Shown here one piece after another: positions 8,277 through 17,119 of a stretch of DNA of 47,858 nucleotides. A model generated the notes under the pieces. The model made no database searches and was not told where the DNA came from. It saw only the letters and a program-made list of their open reading frames with translations. Position 1 is the stretch's first letter. Every line of letters starts with the position of its first letter. The stretch spans positions 1-47,858 of the forward strand of contig CAITYU010000005.1 of assembly GCA_903896675.1 (NCBI GenBank), given 5' to 3'. Position numbers and translations under genes: made by a program. This DNA is from an uncultured Planctomycetaceae bacterium. Lineage in GTDB: Bacteria > Planctomycetota > Planctomycetia > Planctomycetales > Planctomycetaceae.

Positions 8277-8687
8277 TCAGGTGGGAATTGAAAAGAAATC
8301 GGCCCACGTGCCGGGGGGCCGCAGATAACCCCAGACTGCCGCCACGGCATCGGCCGCCTCTTCCACGTCGGAAATTTCACCCCACGGGCCGTTTCGCAGC
8401 CACGCATGCGCGAACTCATGAGCAATCACCCACGCCGCGAAACCCGCGTGACACCATTCCAGCCGCTTTCTGAGCACAACACAGCGACTGCCTTCACCCG
8501 GTGGTCCCGGCACCGGCATCCACAGCGTCCAGCCGGTTTCCGGAGTGTAATTGTCGATGGTGATCTGAAAACGCGGATCGTCCAGAAAATCCCGCTGCAC
8601 CGCAACAGGGAGACTTTCGAGCACTGCCCACGTGCGAGCATGCAATCCCGGCCACGGTTCCAGATCCTGCAGCAGCTCTGCATACAT
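8277..8687 (-). CDS. Small HExxH-type putative zinc metallopeptidase-like protein
   Basis: A 136-residue protein whose C-terminal half contains AWVIAHEFAHAWLRNG, a HExxH motif, followed 17 residues after the second His by DVEEAADAVAAVWGY, which could supply a third zinc ligand (E109 or E110). This is the arrangement of gluzincin-type peptidases, but the protein is much shorter than known peptidases, so it may be an ImmA/IrrE-like minimal protease or a non-peptidase zinc protein. No signal peptide is seen. Start is uncertain: ATG 8687, or GTG 8702, which would leave only 4 bases after the GH57 stop codon. It is probably translationally coupled to that gene. Longer readings upstream overlap the GH57 frame and are unlikely. 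Confidence 0.75.
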   Translation of the reverse strand: MYAELLQDLEPWPGLHARTWAVLESLPVAVQRDFLDDPRFQITIDNYTPETGWTLWMPVPGPPGEGSRCVVLRKRLEWCHAGFAAWVIAHEFAHAWLRNGPWGEISDVEEAADAVAAVWGYLRPPGTWADFFSIPT

Positions 8688-8706
8688 CCGCTGTAACTCC
8701 ACTCGA

Positions 8707-10950
8707 CTATCCGGAAAACCCTGATGATACCGAGACTGTTGGCTCGCCTCCCGCCTCTTCCCGTCGGCGTCGCGCGGATTCCGCGAGCTGGCGAGCGACG
8801 GCCATCGCGGTATCCGGAACCAGCCGCAGCTCCACCGCCCAGCGTCCGTCCACTGGCATCGTAAACTCCCAGTGCGGCACAACACAAACGCTTTGATGAA
8901 TTGCTTCAAAGCCATCTTCCGACTGACTGATCGTTTCCAGCGGAAACGCCCAGAAACCAGCCCGCACCGAACTTTCCACACTCACATCCAGCCCCAGCCA
9001 CTCATCGACAAGGCTGAGTCTTTCGGCGGAATTGAGATTGTGCACTGAGTCGAGTGTGCCAATGCGAGTGCCGGCTTCGTCGTAGAAATATCTGTCCGCA
9101 GCTCCGCCTGGCATGGCTGCAAAATTCAATTCCACTCCGAAATGCAGCGGCATGCCAGCCGGAAATCCCGTCAGCTCATACTGCACAATCAGTTCACTGG
9201 GACGATCTGCAGAGATGGTCACCGTCTTGCGAACTTCGCCCGACAGCTCTCCCACCCGCCCCGTGCGATGCATTTCCAGAAGGATTCGGCGTTCGCCCTT
9301 CCGGACGCCCGCTTCAAACTCGCCCATCGCAAAGTCGCCGATCACGCCTTCGCTGCGGCGAAACTCCGACAGCGACAAATGCGGTCTGAAGAAATGATCA
9401 ACCAGGCTTTTGCGGGACCACCGATCGTACTGAATCCGACGGTCAAGATCCGGCTGTCGAAAACGTACCTCGCGACTGATTGCAGCCAGCTCTTCACCAG
9501 CCGCACTGCCGGCACTGGCCACATAGTCCAGAATCCGCTGGTGGTAGGGTTCCGGACGACGGTTCAAAGTTGCCAGCAGATTCACCGCATTCGTACGCAG
9601 ATCCAGTTCATACATCTGACCGCCACAGGCCGGAGCAAATGCTGCAGACAGTCGGTGGTTGCTCAGCCTGACTTCCGGCCGAGCATCCATATTCAGATCA
9701 CCGACCTCCACATCCACCCATGCCGCATCACCCCGTACGCACTGCTCCAGCAGGTTGTCAGCACGGATCAGCTCGGCATACACGGCATTTCGCAGATGCG
9801 GCAGATACAGTCCGCCGAAAGCTCCGTGCCAGTAGGAACAGTTGCATTGTCCGCGGTGCAGGTGAGTCCGCGCCTGCTGCAGCAGACTGCGGCGCTGCAC
9901 ATCCCCGTCGTCAGCTGCTGCCAGTCGCGACAGACGATTGCTGATTCCAATCATGCGGGAATACATCTCGTGGCTTTCGGAATACCGCGTCCGGAAATTC
10001 CGCCAGTAGCCTCCGCGGGTAAAGCGAACCAGTTTCTGCCATTCCGCATTGTCCGGATGCATGCGCGTCAGTGCCACGAATTCACGCTGCGTATCCGGTG
10101 GCAGCACCCACTCCGTCATCTCACGATAACTGGCGTCCGGGAGATAACACCGGCCAGCCGGAGCAACCGAATCAATCACCTCGCCGGGCGTCGTCACGTG
10201 GATCCAGTCACGATTGGCCAGCAGCAGTTCCAGAAAATCCCGCAACCAGCGATCTTCATACACATGCTTTTTCGTTTCAGGCCACGAGCCGAATTTTTCA
10301 CCGTCGTCTCCGAACACCAGCACAGGGTTCGTGTGCTGTGCAGCGGCCTCCCGCAGATACTCAATCACCTCCGCCGGTTTCGAGAATGGAATCAGATAAC
10401 GCAGTCGCTCACTGTCCGGGAACACAAACAGAGTCCGGCCTTCGTCCTCAGTCACGTAGTGCCGATACAGCTCTGACTGCGGCATGCCCGCGCAGCGGAA
10501 GTGGTAATCGTCAATGATCGTGTACTGAATGCCGGCAGCGGCGATATCCGAAGCAAACTGCTGCTCCCAGACACGCTCAGGAAGCCACATTCCCCGAATC
10601 ACCTGGCCGAACAGTGATCGCAGATGCTGTGAATAGGACTGAATCTGTGCGATCCTGTCACGACGCGGAATGTTTGCCAGGATCGGCTCGTAAAAGGCAC
10701 CACCGATGATTTCCACCTGACCGGTCGCCGCCAGCCCTCGCAGACGCTCAACATACTCCGGTCGCCGAGCCTCCAGCCACTCCAGCAGACTGCCCGACGT
10801 GTGCAGCGCAAACCGAATGTCAGGATAATCCTGCATGACATCCAGAAACGGCAGATACGCGTCCCGGTAAGCCTGCTCGAAGACACCGTCAAAATTGCCG
10901 ACCGGTTGATGATTATGAAAACTCAGTATCAGCCGCACCGAACCACTCAT
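8707..10950 (-). CDS. GH57 glycoside hydrolase (4-alpha-glucanotransferase / alpha-amylase type)
   Basis: A 747-residue cytoplasmic protein of glycoside hydrolase family 57. Four conserved regions are visible: FHNHQPVGNF near the N terminus, GGAFYEPILANIP (83-95), GMWLPERVWE with predicted nucleophile E125, and VFGDDGEKFGSWP with predicted acid/base D215 or D216. These positions correspond closely to E123 and D214 of the Thermococcus litoralis 4-alpha-glucanotransferase. The C-terminal 350 residues look like the DUF1925/DUF1926 beta-sandwich domains of the same enzymes. It should disproportionate or hydrolyse alpha-1,4-glucans such as glycogen. ATG 10950 is chosen since the family begins right before the HQP motif; the frame upstream lacks similarity. 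No signal peptide. The metallopeptidase-like gene follows immediately. Confidence 0.93.
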   Translation of the reverse strand: MSGSVRLILSFHNHQPVGNFDGVFEQAYRDAYLPFLDVMQDYPDIRFALHTSGSLLEWLEARRPEYVERLRGLAATGQVEIIGGAFYEPILANIPRRDRIAQIQSYSQHLRSLFGQVIRGMWLPERVWEQQFASDIAAAGIQYTIIDDYHFRCAGMPQSELYRHYVTEDEGRTLFVFPDSERLRYLIPFSKPAEVIEYLREAAAQHTNPVLVFGDDGEKFGSWPETKKHVYEDRWLRDFLELLLANRDWIHVTTPGEVIDSVAPAGRCYLPDASYREMTEWVLPPDTQREFVALTRMHPDNAEWQKLVRFTRGGYWRNFRTRYSESHEMYSRMIGISNRLSRLAAADDGDVQRRSLLQQARTHLHRGQCNCSYWHGAFGGLYLPHLRNAVYAELIRADNLLEQCVRGDAAWVDVEVGDLNMDARPEVRLSNHRLSAAFAPACGGQMYELDLRTNAVNLLATLNRRPEPYHQRILDYVASAGSAAGEELAAISREVRFRQPDLDRRIQYDRWSRKSLVDHFFRPHLSLSEFRRSEGVIGDFAMGEFEAGVRKGERRILLEMHRTGRVGELSGEVRKTVTISADRPSELIVQYELTGFPAGMPLHFGVELNFAAMPGGAADRYFYDEAGTRIGTLDSVHNLNSAERLSLVDEWLGLDVSVESSVRAGFWAFPLETISQSEDGFEAIHQSVCVVPHWEFTMPVDGRWAVELRLVPDTAMAVARQLAESARRRREEAGGEPTVSVSSGFSG

Positions 10951-11185
10951 GTTCCCGCACTCCCCGCCCGCGGAACTGTCCGGCCTGACCGCGCGGACAC
11001 AGATTCCTGTACAAACATTACAAAATCCGGCAGCAGAATTGCGAGACCGATGGGGGGCTTCTGACGGAATCCGGCACCATAGCACAGGCCCATTCGGCAG
11101 GGTTCCCCGGGTTTTCCGACCGCACCAAAGCCAGCCCGACACCCCAGACTTCGCAAACCCCCAGACCGAATATCTCCTGAACAGC

Positions 11186-11815
11186 TCAGACGGTCCTGAC
11201 CAGCTTCTCAAGTGCCGCCAGATAATCCTGCGGCTCGTTCAGATTCTGCAGACTGCTCAGGTCAGCATCCACCGCCCGAAGTTCGTCGACCTCCAGTTGT
11301 GCGACATCCGTCAGTTCCGCGAGGGCCCGCATCCGCCGCTCCCCGGATGCCAGCAGCTGCCGGACATCGGCCAGCAAACGTGGCACATACACCGCACACA
11401 ACGGATGCAGCCGACCAGTCGAACGCTCGGAAACCATCAACCCACGCCTGCCCTGCAGCCTCCGCAGCAGCAGTTCAATCACCGCCGGTTCAAGAAATGG
11501 TGCATCGCAGGCAGTCAGAAAGACGCAGTCGACGGTTCCGGATAAAGCCGATAACCCGGCTTCCAGACCCCGTAACGGTCCTTCACACGGTGCAGAATCA
11601 ACGACTGTCTGCACGCCAGCCGGCAGCGGCCCCAGCACCTGGTCCGCAGCCGCGACCACCACAATCCGCGGGTCGTCACAGACTTTCTGCAATCCCGCTG
11701 CGACACGCCGCAGCACCCGCTGCAACAGCGTCTCTTCGCCAAACAGCAGTTGCGATTTGTCCCGGCCCATGCGAGTCGAAAGTCCACCGCACAACAGGAC
11801 TGCGCCAGGCCGCAT
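11186..11815 (-). CDS. mobA: Molybdenum cofactor guanylyltransferase MobA
   Basis: A 209-residue protein with the MobA nucleotide-binding signature near the N terminus (LCGGLSTRMGRDKSQL, residues 8-23), the central DxD-like metal site FLTACDAPF, and the usual length of the family. It transfers GMP from GTP to molybdopterin to make the guanine dinucleotide form of the cofactor for DMSO-reductase-type molybdoenzymes. The ATG at 11815 lies 22 bases after the stop of the Cys-rich membrane peptide, so both are probably on the DUF1592/DUF1552 transcript. No molybdoenzyme is visible in the window. Confidence 0.93.
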   Translation of the reverse strand: MRPGAVLLCGGLSTRMGRDKSQLLFGEETLLQRVLRRVAAGLQKVCDDPRIVVVAAADQVLGPLPAGVQTVVDSAPCEGPLRGLEAGLSALSGTVDCVFLTACDAPFLEPAVIELLLRRLQGRRGLMVSERSTGRLHPLCAVYVPRLLADVRQLLASGERRMRALAELTDVAQLEVDELRAVDADLSSLQNLNEPQDYLAALEKLVRTV

Positions 11816-11837
11816 CGCTTAAGCCTTTGGCAAAACT

Positions 11838-12071
11838 TCAATCATGCCCCTCGGCTGCCACACCAGCAGTCGGACCCGACACACCACCCACGCCCAGTTG
11901 CACCAGAGGTGTGGCTGTGCCGGAACCGCGTGTGACACTGCTACAGCCCCCGCAGCCTCCGCAACCGGCAGAGGATCGGCCGACCGAACCGCGCAAACCC
12001 GGAATCCGCCGCAGAACCGTGACTGCGGAAAACAGGATCACCAGCCATGTTGCCAGCCACTGCCAGTCCAT
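11838..12071 (-). CDS. Small Cys-rich single-pass membrane protein (FeoB-associated-like)
   Basis: A 77-residue protein: one N-terminal membrane helix (WQWLATWLVILFSAVTVL), a short basic stretch, then a cysteine cluster CGGCGGC (residues 37-43) and a Gly/Thr-rich tail. This layout resembles the FeoB-associated Cys-rich membrane proteins, but no feoB gene is seen. It starts 16 bases after the DUF1552 stop and ends 22 bases before mobA, suggesting co-transcription. A role in metal handling or redox chemistry at the inner face of the membrane is possible; it is inference only. Confidence 0.65.
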   Translation of the reverse strand: MDWQWLATWLVILFSAVTVLRRIPGLRGSVGRSSAGCGGCGGCSSVTRGSGTATPLVQLGVGGVSGPTAGVAAEGHD

Positions 12072-12087
12072 CAGAACCTCGATTCAC

Positions 12088-13401
12088 TCACACCAGGCCT
12101 GTCAGGACTCCGTCTTTGCAGAAACCCGGATTGCCGAAGGTTTCCAGATGATGGCCGAAACCATGCGCCAGTGCCAGCAGCAGTCGATTGTGTGGCACCC
12201 TCGGATACACCAACGACCGGCCCATACGGAAATCCAGCCCATTACCCACCATCAGGAAGGGGATGTTGTCAAGAGTGTGCGAGTTACCCTGCCCCAGCTC
12301 GTTGCCCCAGACGATCAGAGTGTTATCCAGGAGCGAGCCGTGGCCACCCGGCTCTGGTGTCTCTGCCAGCCGACGCACCAGAAAGGCCAGTTGCTCGCAG
12401 TACCACGTGTTGATCTTCGTGAGCTTTTCATGAGCCTCCTTGTTTTCATTCGGCTCATGCGAAAGTTCGTGATGCCCCTCATCAATCCCCAGCCAGCGCA
12501 TTTTAGGCTGGCCGACGGAATTCGTGATCTGAAATGTGGCCACCCGGGCAAAGTCATTGACAAAACTGTTCACCAGCAGCTCCATCTGCATGCGGGTGAT
12601 CTGCGGGATGCTGTCGTTTTCTTCCCGAATCCCCGGCTCCAGCACCGGCAGCACATGCGTTGCCTCGACATCCTTTGCCGACCGCAGCTGCTGCTCCATC
12701 CCACGCACAAATTCCGCATGCTCTTCCAGCAACTGTCGGTCCGCACGTGAAATCACGCGGCTGATCTTCTGCAGGTCCTGGTGCACCACATCCAGCACGC
12801 CGGTCAGAACTTCACGCTGCTGCACCTGACCGTACAGGCGACGGAACATCTGATACGGGTCGTCAATCGGAGCCACCGGTTTGTTGGGCCCCAGATAGCT
12901 CATGCGAGTCCACGTATCGGCGCGATCAGGCACCATCACGCCAAACTCAAGCGAACCAAAACGCGTCCTCGTTTCTTCACGCGACTGCAGAAAACGAGCG
13001 ATCTCCTGGTCAATGGAAATCCCGCTGGCCCAGCCTGCCGGAGTATCAGAACCACCCTGAATGTTCCCCGGATACAGCTCAATCCCCGTCAGCAGACAAC
13101 CCATGCCCCGCATGTGATTGTCGCCGTCACCCCGCACCTTGTCGCACACACCTTTCACAACCAGCAGGCGATCCTGGAAGTCCTTCAGCGGTTCAAGGAT
13201 CCTTTTCAGAGTGAAGTTTTCACCCTCTTCATCAGGCCAGAAATCCCAGGGAACTGTGCCATTGGGACTGAACAGCACAACCAGTCGCTGCTTGCGGACA
13301 TGACGAGCTTCCGCGGCGGCGAATGTGCTGAGATTGGAGACGAACGGCAAAGCGGCAGCACTGAGCCCCAGTTTGCGGATAAAATCGCGGCGAGTCTGCA
13401 T
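12088..13401 (-). CDS. DUF1552 family protein with Tat signal
   Basis: A 437-residue exported protein. It starts with a twin-arginine motif ([19 protein letters not shown]), and the body matches the DUF1552 family (PF07586) of planctomycetes: [17 protein letters not shown] near the N terminus, the conserved [12 protein letters not shown] block, and [24 protein letters not shown] with its His cluster. DUF1552 proteins are usually encoded directly beside DUF1592/DUF1588/DUF1585 cytochromes, as here (113 bases downstream of one). Function is not known; Tat export suggests a folded, possibly cofactor-bearing periplasmic partner of the cytochrome. A second, diverged DUF1552 gene is at 29058-30362. 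Confidence 0.93.
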   Translation of the reverse strand: MQTRRDFIRKLGLSAAALPFVSNLSTFAAAEARHVRKQRLVVLFSPNGTVPWDFWPDEEGENFTLKRILEPLKDFQDRLLVVKGVCDKVRGDGDNHMRGMGCLLTGIELYPGNIQGGSDTPAGWASGISIDQEIARFLQSREETRTRFGSLEFGVMVPDRADTWTRMSYLGPNKPVAPIDDPYQMFRRLYGQVQQREVLTGVLDVVHQDLQKISRVISRADRQLLEEHAEFVRGMEQQLRSAKDVEATHVLPVLEPGIREENDSIPQITRMQMELLVNSFVNDFARVATFQITNSVGQPKMRWLGIDEGHHELSHEPNENKEAHEKLTKINTWYCEQLAFLVRRLAETPEPGGHGSLLDNTLIVWGNELGQGNSHTLDNIPFLMVGNGLDFRMGRSLVYPRVPHNRLLLALAHGFGHHLETFGNPGFCKDGVLTGLV

Positions 13402-13514
13402 GGCGGGGTCCGAAAACAGGTGGGATCAACAGGCTGGAGAGACGATCGGCGGCAAAACAGTGGGCGGCAGTCCCTGCTGCGATCTGATCGACCGCTGCAG
13501 GCTGTTTGATATTA

Positions 13515-15872
13515 TCATCGGGTTTCCCTGCGATCTGCAACAGTCTGTTCAGAATTCGTACTCCACCCCCGCAAAGCGGAAATCACGGCGATTTCCACCT
13601 GCAGTCGGCGAATGTTGAATTCTCCCTGCTCCAGCAGGTCCGACAGGCGCTGGATCGTCTCTGGTCCATAGGCCAGAATCGGCTGCTGCACCTGATGGTG
13701 AAACAGTTGCCGCACAAACGAACGTCGGGTTTCTTCGCTGCGGGCGAGAAAGCCGGCCAGCTCGCGAGCACCGTTGAATCGCACCAACTGACCATTCCGC
13801 TGTTCATACTGCCCGGTCGCATCGATCGCTCGCTCACGTTCGCGTTCACGAAATCGGCCGACGGCGTCGAAGTTTTCCAGCGCAAAGCCGGCGGAATTGA
13901 TCATCCGATGACAACTGGCACACAATTCCGGGCTGGTCTGCACGGCAACTCGCTCCCGCGTGGTCAGTTCCGGGGCCAGGTCCGGAGCCGTCGGTGCGAC
14001 AGCCACCGGCGGTGGCTTGATGCCGCGTCCAAGCACCGATCGTGTCAGAAACACGCCACGATGAATCGGTGAGCTGGTATCCATGTACGCCAGACCGGAC
14101 AGCAGCAACGGATGCGAAATGACCCCCGCTCGTCGCTCCGGCTCGAAGCTCAGTGGCACAAAGTCGCCGCCAGTCTCAGGCCACGGCACACCATAGAATT
14201 CGGCCATGCGGCGATTCATCCACGTGCGATCGGCCAGCAGCAACCGCCGGAAATCAGCCTGCTCTGAATTCACAATCTCCTCCAGAGCCAGTTCCAGCGA
14301 AGTACGCAGATCGGCTGCCAGCGCGGGAGTAAAGCCGGGATAGTGTTCATCGTTTTTGTCGAGATCCTGCAGGCGTTCGAGATTCAGCCAGGAGCGGAGA
14401 AATTCAAGCAGGCGCGACTTCGCCCGCGGATCATTCACCAGCCGCCACGCCTGCTCACGCAATTGCTGCTCTGTCTGCAACTGCCCCGCTGCCGCCGCTT
14501 CACGCAGGGCGACATCCGGTATCGAGTTGACGACCGCGAAGGACAGCCTCGCAGCACGATCATACTGATCATCCAGCCCCTCGACCTCGCGATACAGAAA
14601 ACGGGGCGACAGCAGAGTCACCAGCAGCGAACGCCGCAGTCCATCTTCCGGCGACTTTGCCGCTGCAAACTGTTCATCCACATGCCGCTGCCGCAACTCG
14701 GCAGATAACGGACGCCGAAATGCCTTCTCGGCGAACTGCCCGGCAAATTCCTGCATGCGTTTTCCCGAGTCCTCGCCATCCCGCAGCTTCAGGAAATCCT
14801 TCAGGCCTGACACTACGCGATCCGCAACCTCGATCGCAGCCCCTGTCGCCGCTTCATCCCATTCCTTCGACACACTGATTCCTCGCTCGTATCCCGCACT
14901 GCGGTCGTCCGGAGGAAACGGAGTCTCCACCACAAGCACTTCGGGAGAATTCTTTGGAATCAGATGCCTCGCCGGCAGCAGCTCGTCCACGCCTCCAGGA
15001 GGCTTCCAGAACAACTGCACCGAGGCTGTCTTTTCGCGGAACTTGAACCACTCCAGACGCAGCGGATACAACCGACCCGCCAGCAGATAACAAGTCCCAC
15101 GGAACTCCGTGTCCACTCCCGAACGAACCCACGCATCGATCAGCGGCGTGCTGCGACCGTTGACGTACAGGCGAGCCGCGTTTTCCGTCCTGACAACAAA
15201 CTCGTACCAGCCACTTTCACGGGCCAGTACGGACCCGTCCCAGGCGATGGCGAAAGCCTCTTCCTCAATCTTTTCACCATCAGGACTGAAGGCACCGAAC
15301 TGAAAGTCCACAACCGCGTCCTGGCGCTGAAAGACGCGTTTGTCCCGCCGCAGGCCACGACCTGCAAAGTACTCGGCATTCAGTCCCCGTTCGGCATCGA
15401 TTGACTGACGCCAGCGGAATTCCACTGCCAGGTCCGCGACGGCATTGCGGTACTGGTGAACTGTGAGTCGTGTGAGGTCAAGTCGCGGAGGATTCAGCCG
15501 AGCCTGGGCTTCCGGCGAATAAAATGCCTGCTGCATCCATTCGGCCACAGCCACCGCGTCGTCCCCGACACAGTCCTCAGGAGACCCCTCGGGCATGGTG
15601 CGAGTGATCAGATCGGCCAGATCGGCCAGCGAACGATCACCGAAGATCGGGGCCGGGGCCTGCGGAGTCCCGTGGCCGTTGACACCGTGACAGGAAATGC
15701 AGCGATCGTGGTAGATCTGCTGCCCGCGAGCCGTGGCAGGGGTGCCGGTGGAGCTTTGCTGCGGTTCGTCCGGGGCAGCAGCAGTTGCAGTTGCCGGATG
15801 CACTGCGAGCAGCAGGAGCACAGTGCTGATGGTCACTGCGCTACAGACGAGCCGGCAGGAATCAATTCGCAT
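13515..15872 (-). CDS. DUF1592/PA14 c-type cytochrome (DUF1587-1592-1588-1585 family)
   Basis: A 785-residue exported protein. A signal peptide (about 1-32) precedes a cytochrome c domain with one heme site, CISCH at 58-62, followed by a Met-containing segment (TRTMPEGSPEDC). Then come the DUF1587 region (LTRLTVHQYRNAV), a PA14-like sugar-binding insertion (NAEYFAGRGLRRDKRVF to VNGRSTPLIDAW), and the DUF1595, DUF1592, DUF1588 and DUF1585 segments. The latter include a second CxxCH, CASCHRMINSAGFALENFD. So it could bind two hemes. This architecture is characteristic of planctomycetes, where it pairs with DUF1552. ATG 15872 is chosen because it begins the signal peptide; the open frame upstream is repeat-derived. 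Probable role: periplasmic electron transfer linked to polysaccharide breakdown, which is inferred. Confidence 0.93.
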   Translation of the reverse strand: MRIDSCRLVCSAVTISTVLLLLAVHPATATAAAPDEPQQSSTGTPATARGQQIYHDRCISCHGVNGHGTPQAPAPIFGDRSLADLADLITRTMPEGSPEDCVGDDAVAVAEWMQQAFYSPEAQARLNPPRLDLTRLTVHQYRNAVADLAVEFRWRQSIDAERGLNAEYFAGRGLRRDKRVFQRQDAVVDFQFGAFSPDGEKIEEEAFAIAWDGSVLARESGWYEFVVRTENAARLYVNGRSTPLIDAWVRSGVDTEFRGTCYLLAGRLYPLRLEWFKFREKTASVQLFWKPPGGVDELLPARHLIPKNSPEVLVVETPFPPDDRSAGYERGISVSKEWDEAATGAAIEVADRVVSGLKDFLKLRDGEDSGKRMQEFAGQFAEKAFRRPLSAELRQRHVDEQFAAAKSPEDGLRRSLLVTLLSPRFLYREVEGLDDQYDRAARLSFAVVNSIPDVALREAAAAGQLQTEQQLREQAWRLVNDPRAKSRLLEFLRSWLNLERLQDLDKNDEHYPGFTPALAADLRTSLELALEEIVNSEQADFRRLLLADRTWMNRRMAEFYGVPWPETGGDFVPLSFEPERRAGVISHPLLLSGLAYMDTSSPIHRGVFLTRSVLGRGIKPPPVAVAPTAPDLAPELTTRERVAVQTSPELCASCHRMINSAGFALENFDAVGRFRERERERAIDATGQYEQRNGQLVRFNGARELAGFLARSEETRRSFVRQLFHHQVQQPILAYGPETIQRLSDLLEQGEFNIRRLQVEIAVISALRGWSTNSEQTVADRRETR

Positions 15873-16273
15873 GGTTGCTGCCTTTTGTCGGCGAAACAAG
15901 CTGCCCGCACTGCAGCACAATGAACTGGAAGTTACCCATTGCAGCCATAGTATCCGGCCCGCTGTCCGACAGACAACATCCGGGGCGCCTGCAATCCGAA
16001 CGATTACCAGAGGTGGCGACGTCGCCGGACCGCTCAGGCAACCCCGTGAGAGGGCGAGGCTCCCGCCGAGCCGCCAAACCCCTGGGAGGCGAAACGAGGA
16101 AAGAGGCGGCGGCGGAAACCCTTTTTTCAGGGTCGTCTCGGTTCTGCGCGGACCACTCTTTGTCAACACCTGTGACTATGCAATCGGCAGCGACTTACAT
16201 AACTTCGAGTTGGTCCGGAATTTCCAGTATCAGCCGCGCTCACGTTGTCCCATGAAATCCACGGAATCCCCCC
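15873..16273. other. Divergent intergenic region with one dispersed repeat copy
   Basis: 401 bases between the DUF1592 cytochrome (minus) and a membrane protein gene (plus). Promoters for both must lie here, but no convincing consensus pair is visible. The stretch holds a single forward copy of the dispersed GGCGAGGCTCC repeat (16049-16073). No small gene is supported. Confidence 0.6.
16049..16073 (+). repeat. Single copy of dispersed planctomycete repeat
   Basis: One forward copy (core GGCGAGGCTCCCGCCGAGCC), isolated from the two large clusters at 19.5-19.9 kb and 38.5-39.0 kb, in the 5-prime region of the DUF1592 gene. It can fold as GGCTC-loop-GAGCC. Confidence 0.85.
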
Positions 16274-16948
16274 ATGCCTGAAGACCTGCTGCCTCCTGAA
16301 GTCCGGGCGAGGCAACTGCTGCGGCTCGCCCGCTGGTGCGGCTTCGCACCAGCAGTTCTCGGAACAGGTTCACTTGCCGGCTGGCTGATCAGCGGCGGCG
16401 TCATCGCTGAAGTCGGCCTGTTCTATGCCACCGGGATGCTGGCCATCCTTGCCGGCCTGCTGCTCCTGCCACCCGCGATCTGGTGGCTGTTCCGAGCAAT
16501 GCGCCTCAAAGTACTTCCGCGGCAGTTGCTGATCACGGCGACTCTGCTGGCCTCCAACCTGCCGCTCGCTGTCCTTTGCTGGAGCATCGCATCGTCACTG
16601 ACGGCGTTGCAGATCATTCGCGTCGTCAACGAATCAGATCAGCCTGCCGGTCCTGTCGAAGTGTGGCTCCAGCCCCCACGGCAGCAAAGTCATCGACTCC
16701 GCATTCCGCTGCTGCAACCACACAGTACCGTCGTCAGGGCCTGTCTGTATGGTGGAGAAGGTGTGGCTGAGTTCCGAGCCACGCACGCTGGCCAAACTCT
16801 GACATCCACTCCGGACAATTCTGTCTTCCTTGGAGTCGGCCAGCCCACGGAGGCAAGGCTGACACTGTCAAACGGCGGGCAATACAGATTCGAAGGGTTT
16901 CATAATCCCCGCTGGGCATGGCTGGACGCACTGCTCTCACGCCTGTAG
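16274..16948 (+). CDS. Membrane protein of unknown function with C-terminal beta-rich domain
   Basis: A 224-residue protein. Three hydrophobic segments are visible at about 24-45, 52-73 and 84-110, followed by an extracytoplasmic tail of about 110 residues with alternating beta-strand character (GPVEVWLQPP, AEFRATHAGQTL, ARLTLSNGGQYRFEG). I do not recognise a family. The ATG at 16274 gives a short Glu/Arg-rich cytoplasmic start before the first helix. It precedes, on the same strand and at 102-171 bases, the secreted protein at 17120, so the two may be linked. Codon use is like that of neighbouring genes. Confidence 0.72.
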   Translation: MPEDLLPPEVRARQLLRLARWCGFAPAVLGTGSLAGWLISGGVIAEVGLFYATGMLAILAGLLLLPPAIWWLFRAMRLKVLPRQLLITATLLASNLPLAVLCWSIASSLTALQIIRVVNESDQPAGPVEVWLQPPRQQSHRLRIPLLQPHSTVVRACLYGGEGVAEFRATHAGQTLTSTPDNSVFLGVGQPTEARLTLSNGGQYRFEGFHNPRWAWLDALLSRL

Positions 16949-17119
16949 CAGGCACACACGATCGATCCGATTTCGGCGATAAAAACAGCCTCTCCACTCG
17001 ACAAATCTGCACGCCCACTGGCAGAATTCTGAACAATACGCAGATCCACAGTGGCCTCCGGCAGCACCCATCAGGGAACACCAGAAGTGACTCACACCCC
17101 CGCGTCCCGCAGCTCGCGA

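Noticed and set aside
9142-10476. 444-codon plus-strand frame
   Set aside because: Lies entirely antisense to the GH57 gene, whose catalytic motifs are clear; this frame has no family pattern.
11212-12750. 512-codon plus-strand frame
   Set aside because: Antisense to mobA, the Cys-rich gene and DUF1552; rich in Pro, Arg, Gln and His, as expected for a shadow.
15873-16169. N-terminal extension of the DUF1592 protein
   Set aside because: It would translate through the dispersed repeat and put the signal peptide about 100 residues inside the protein.
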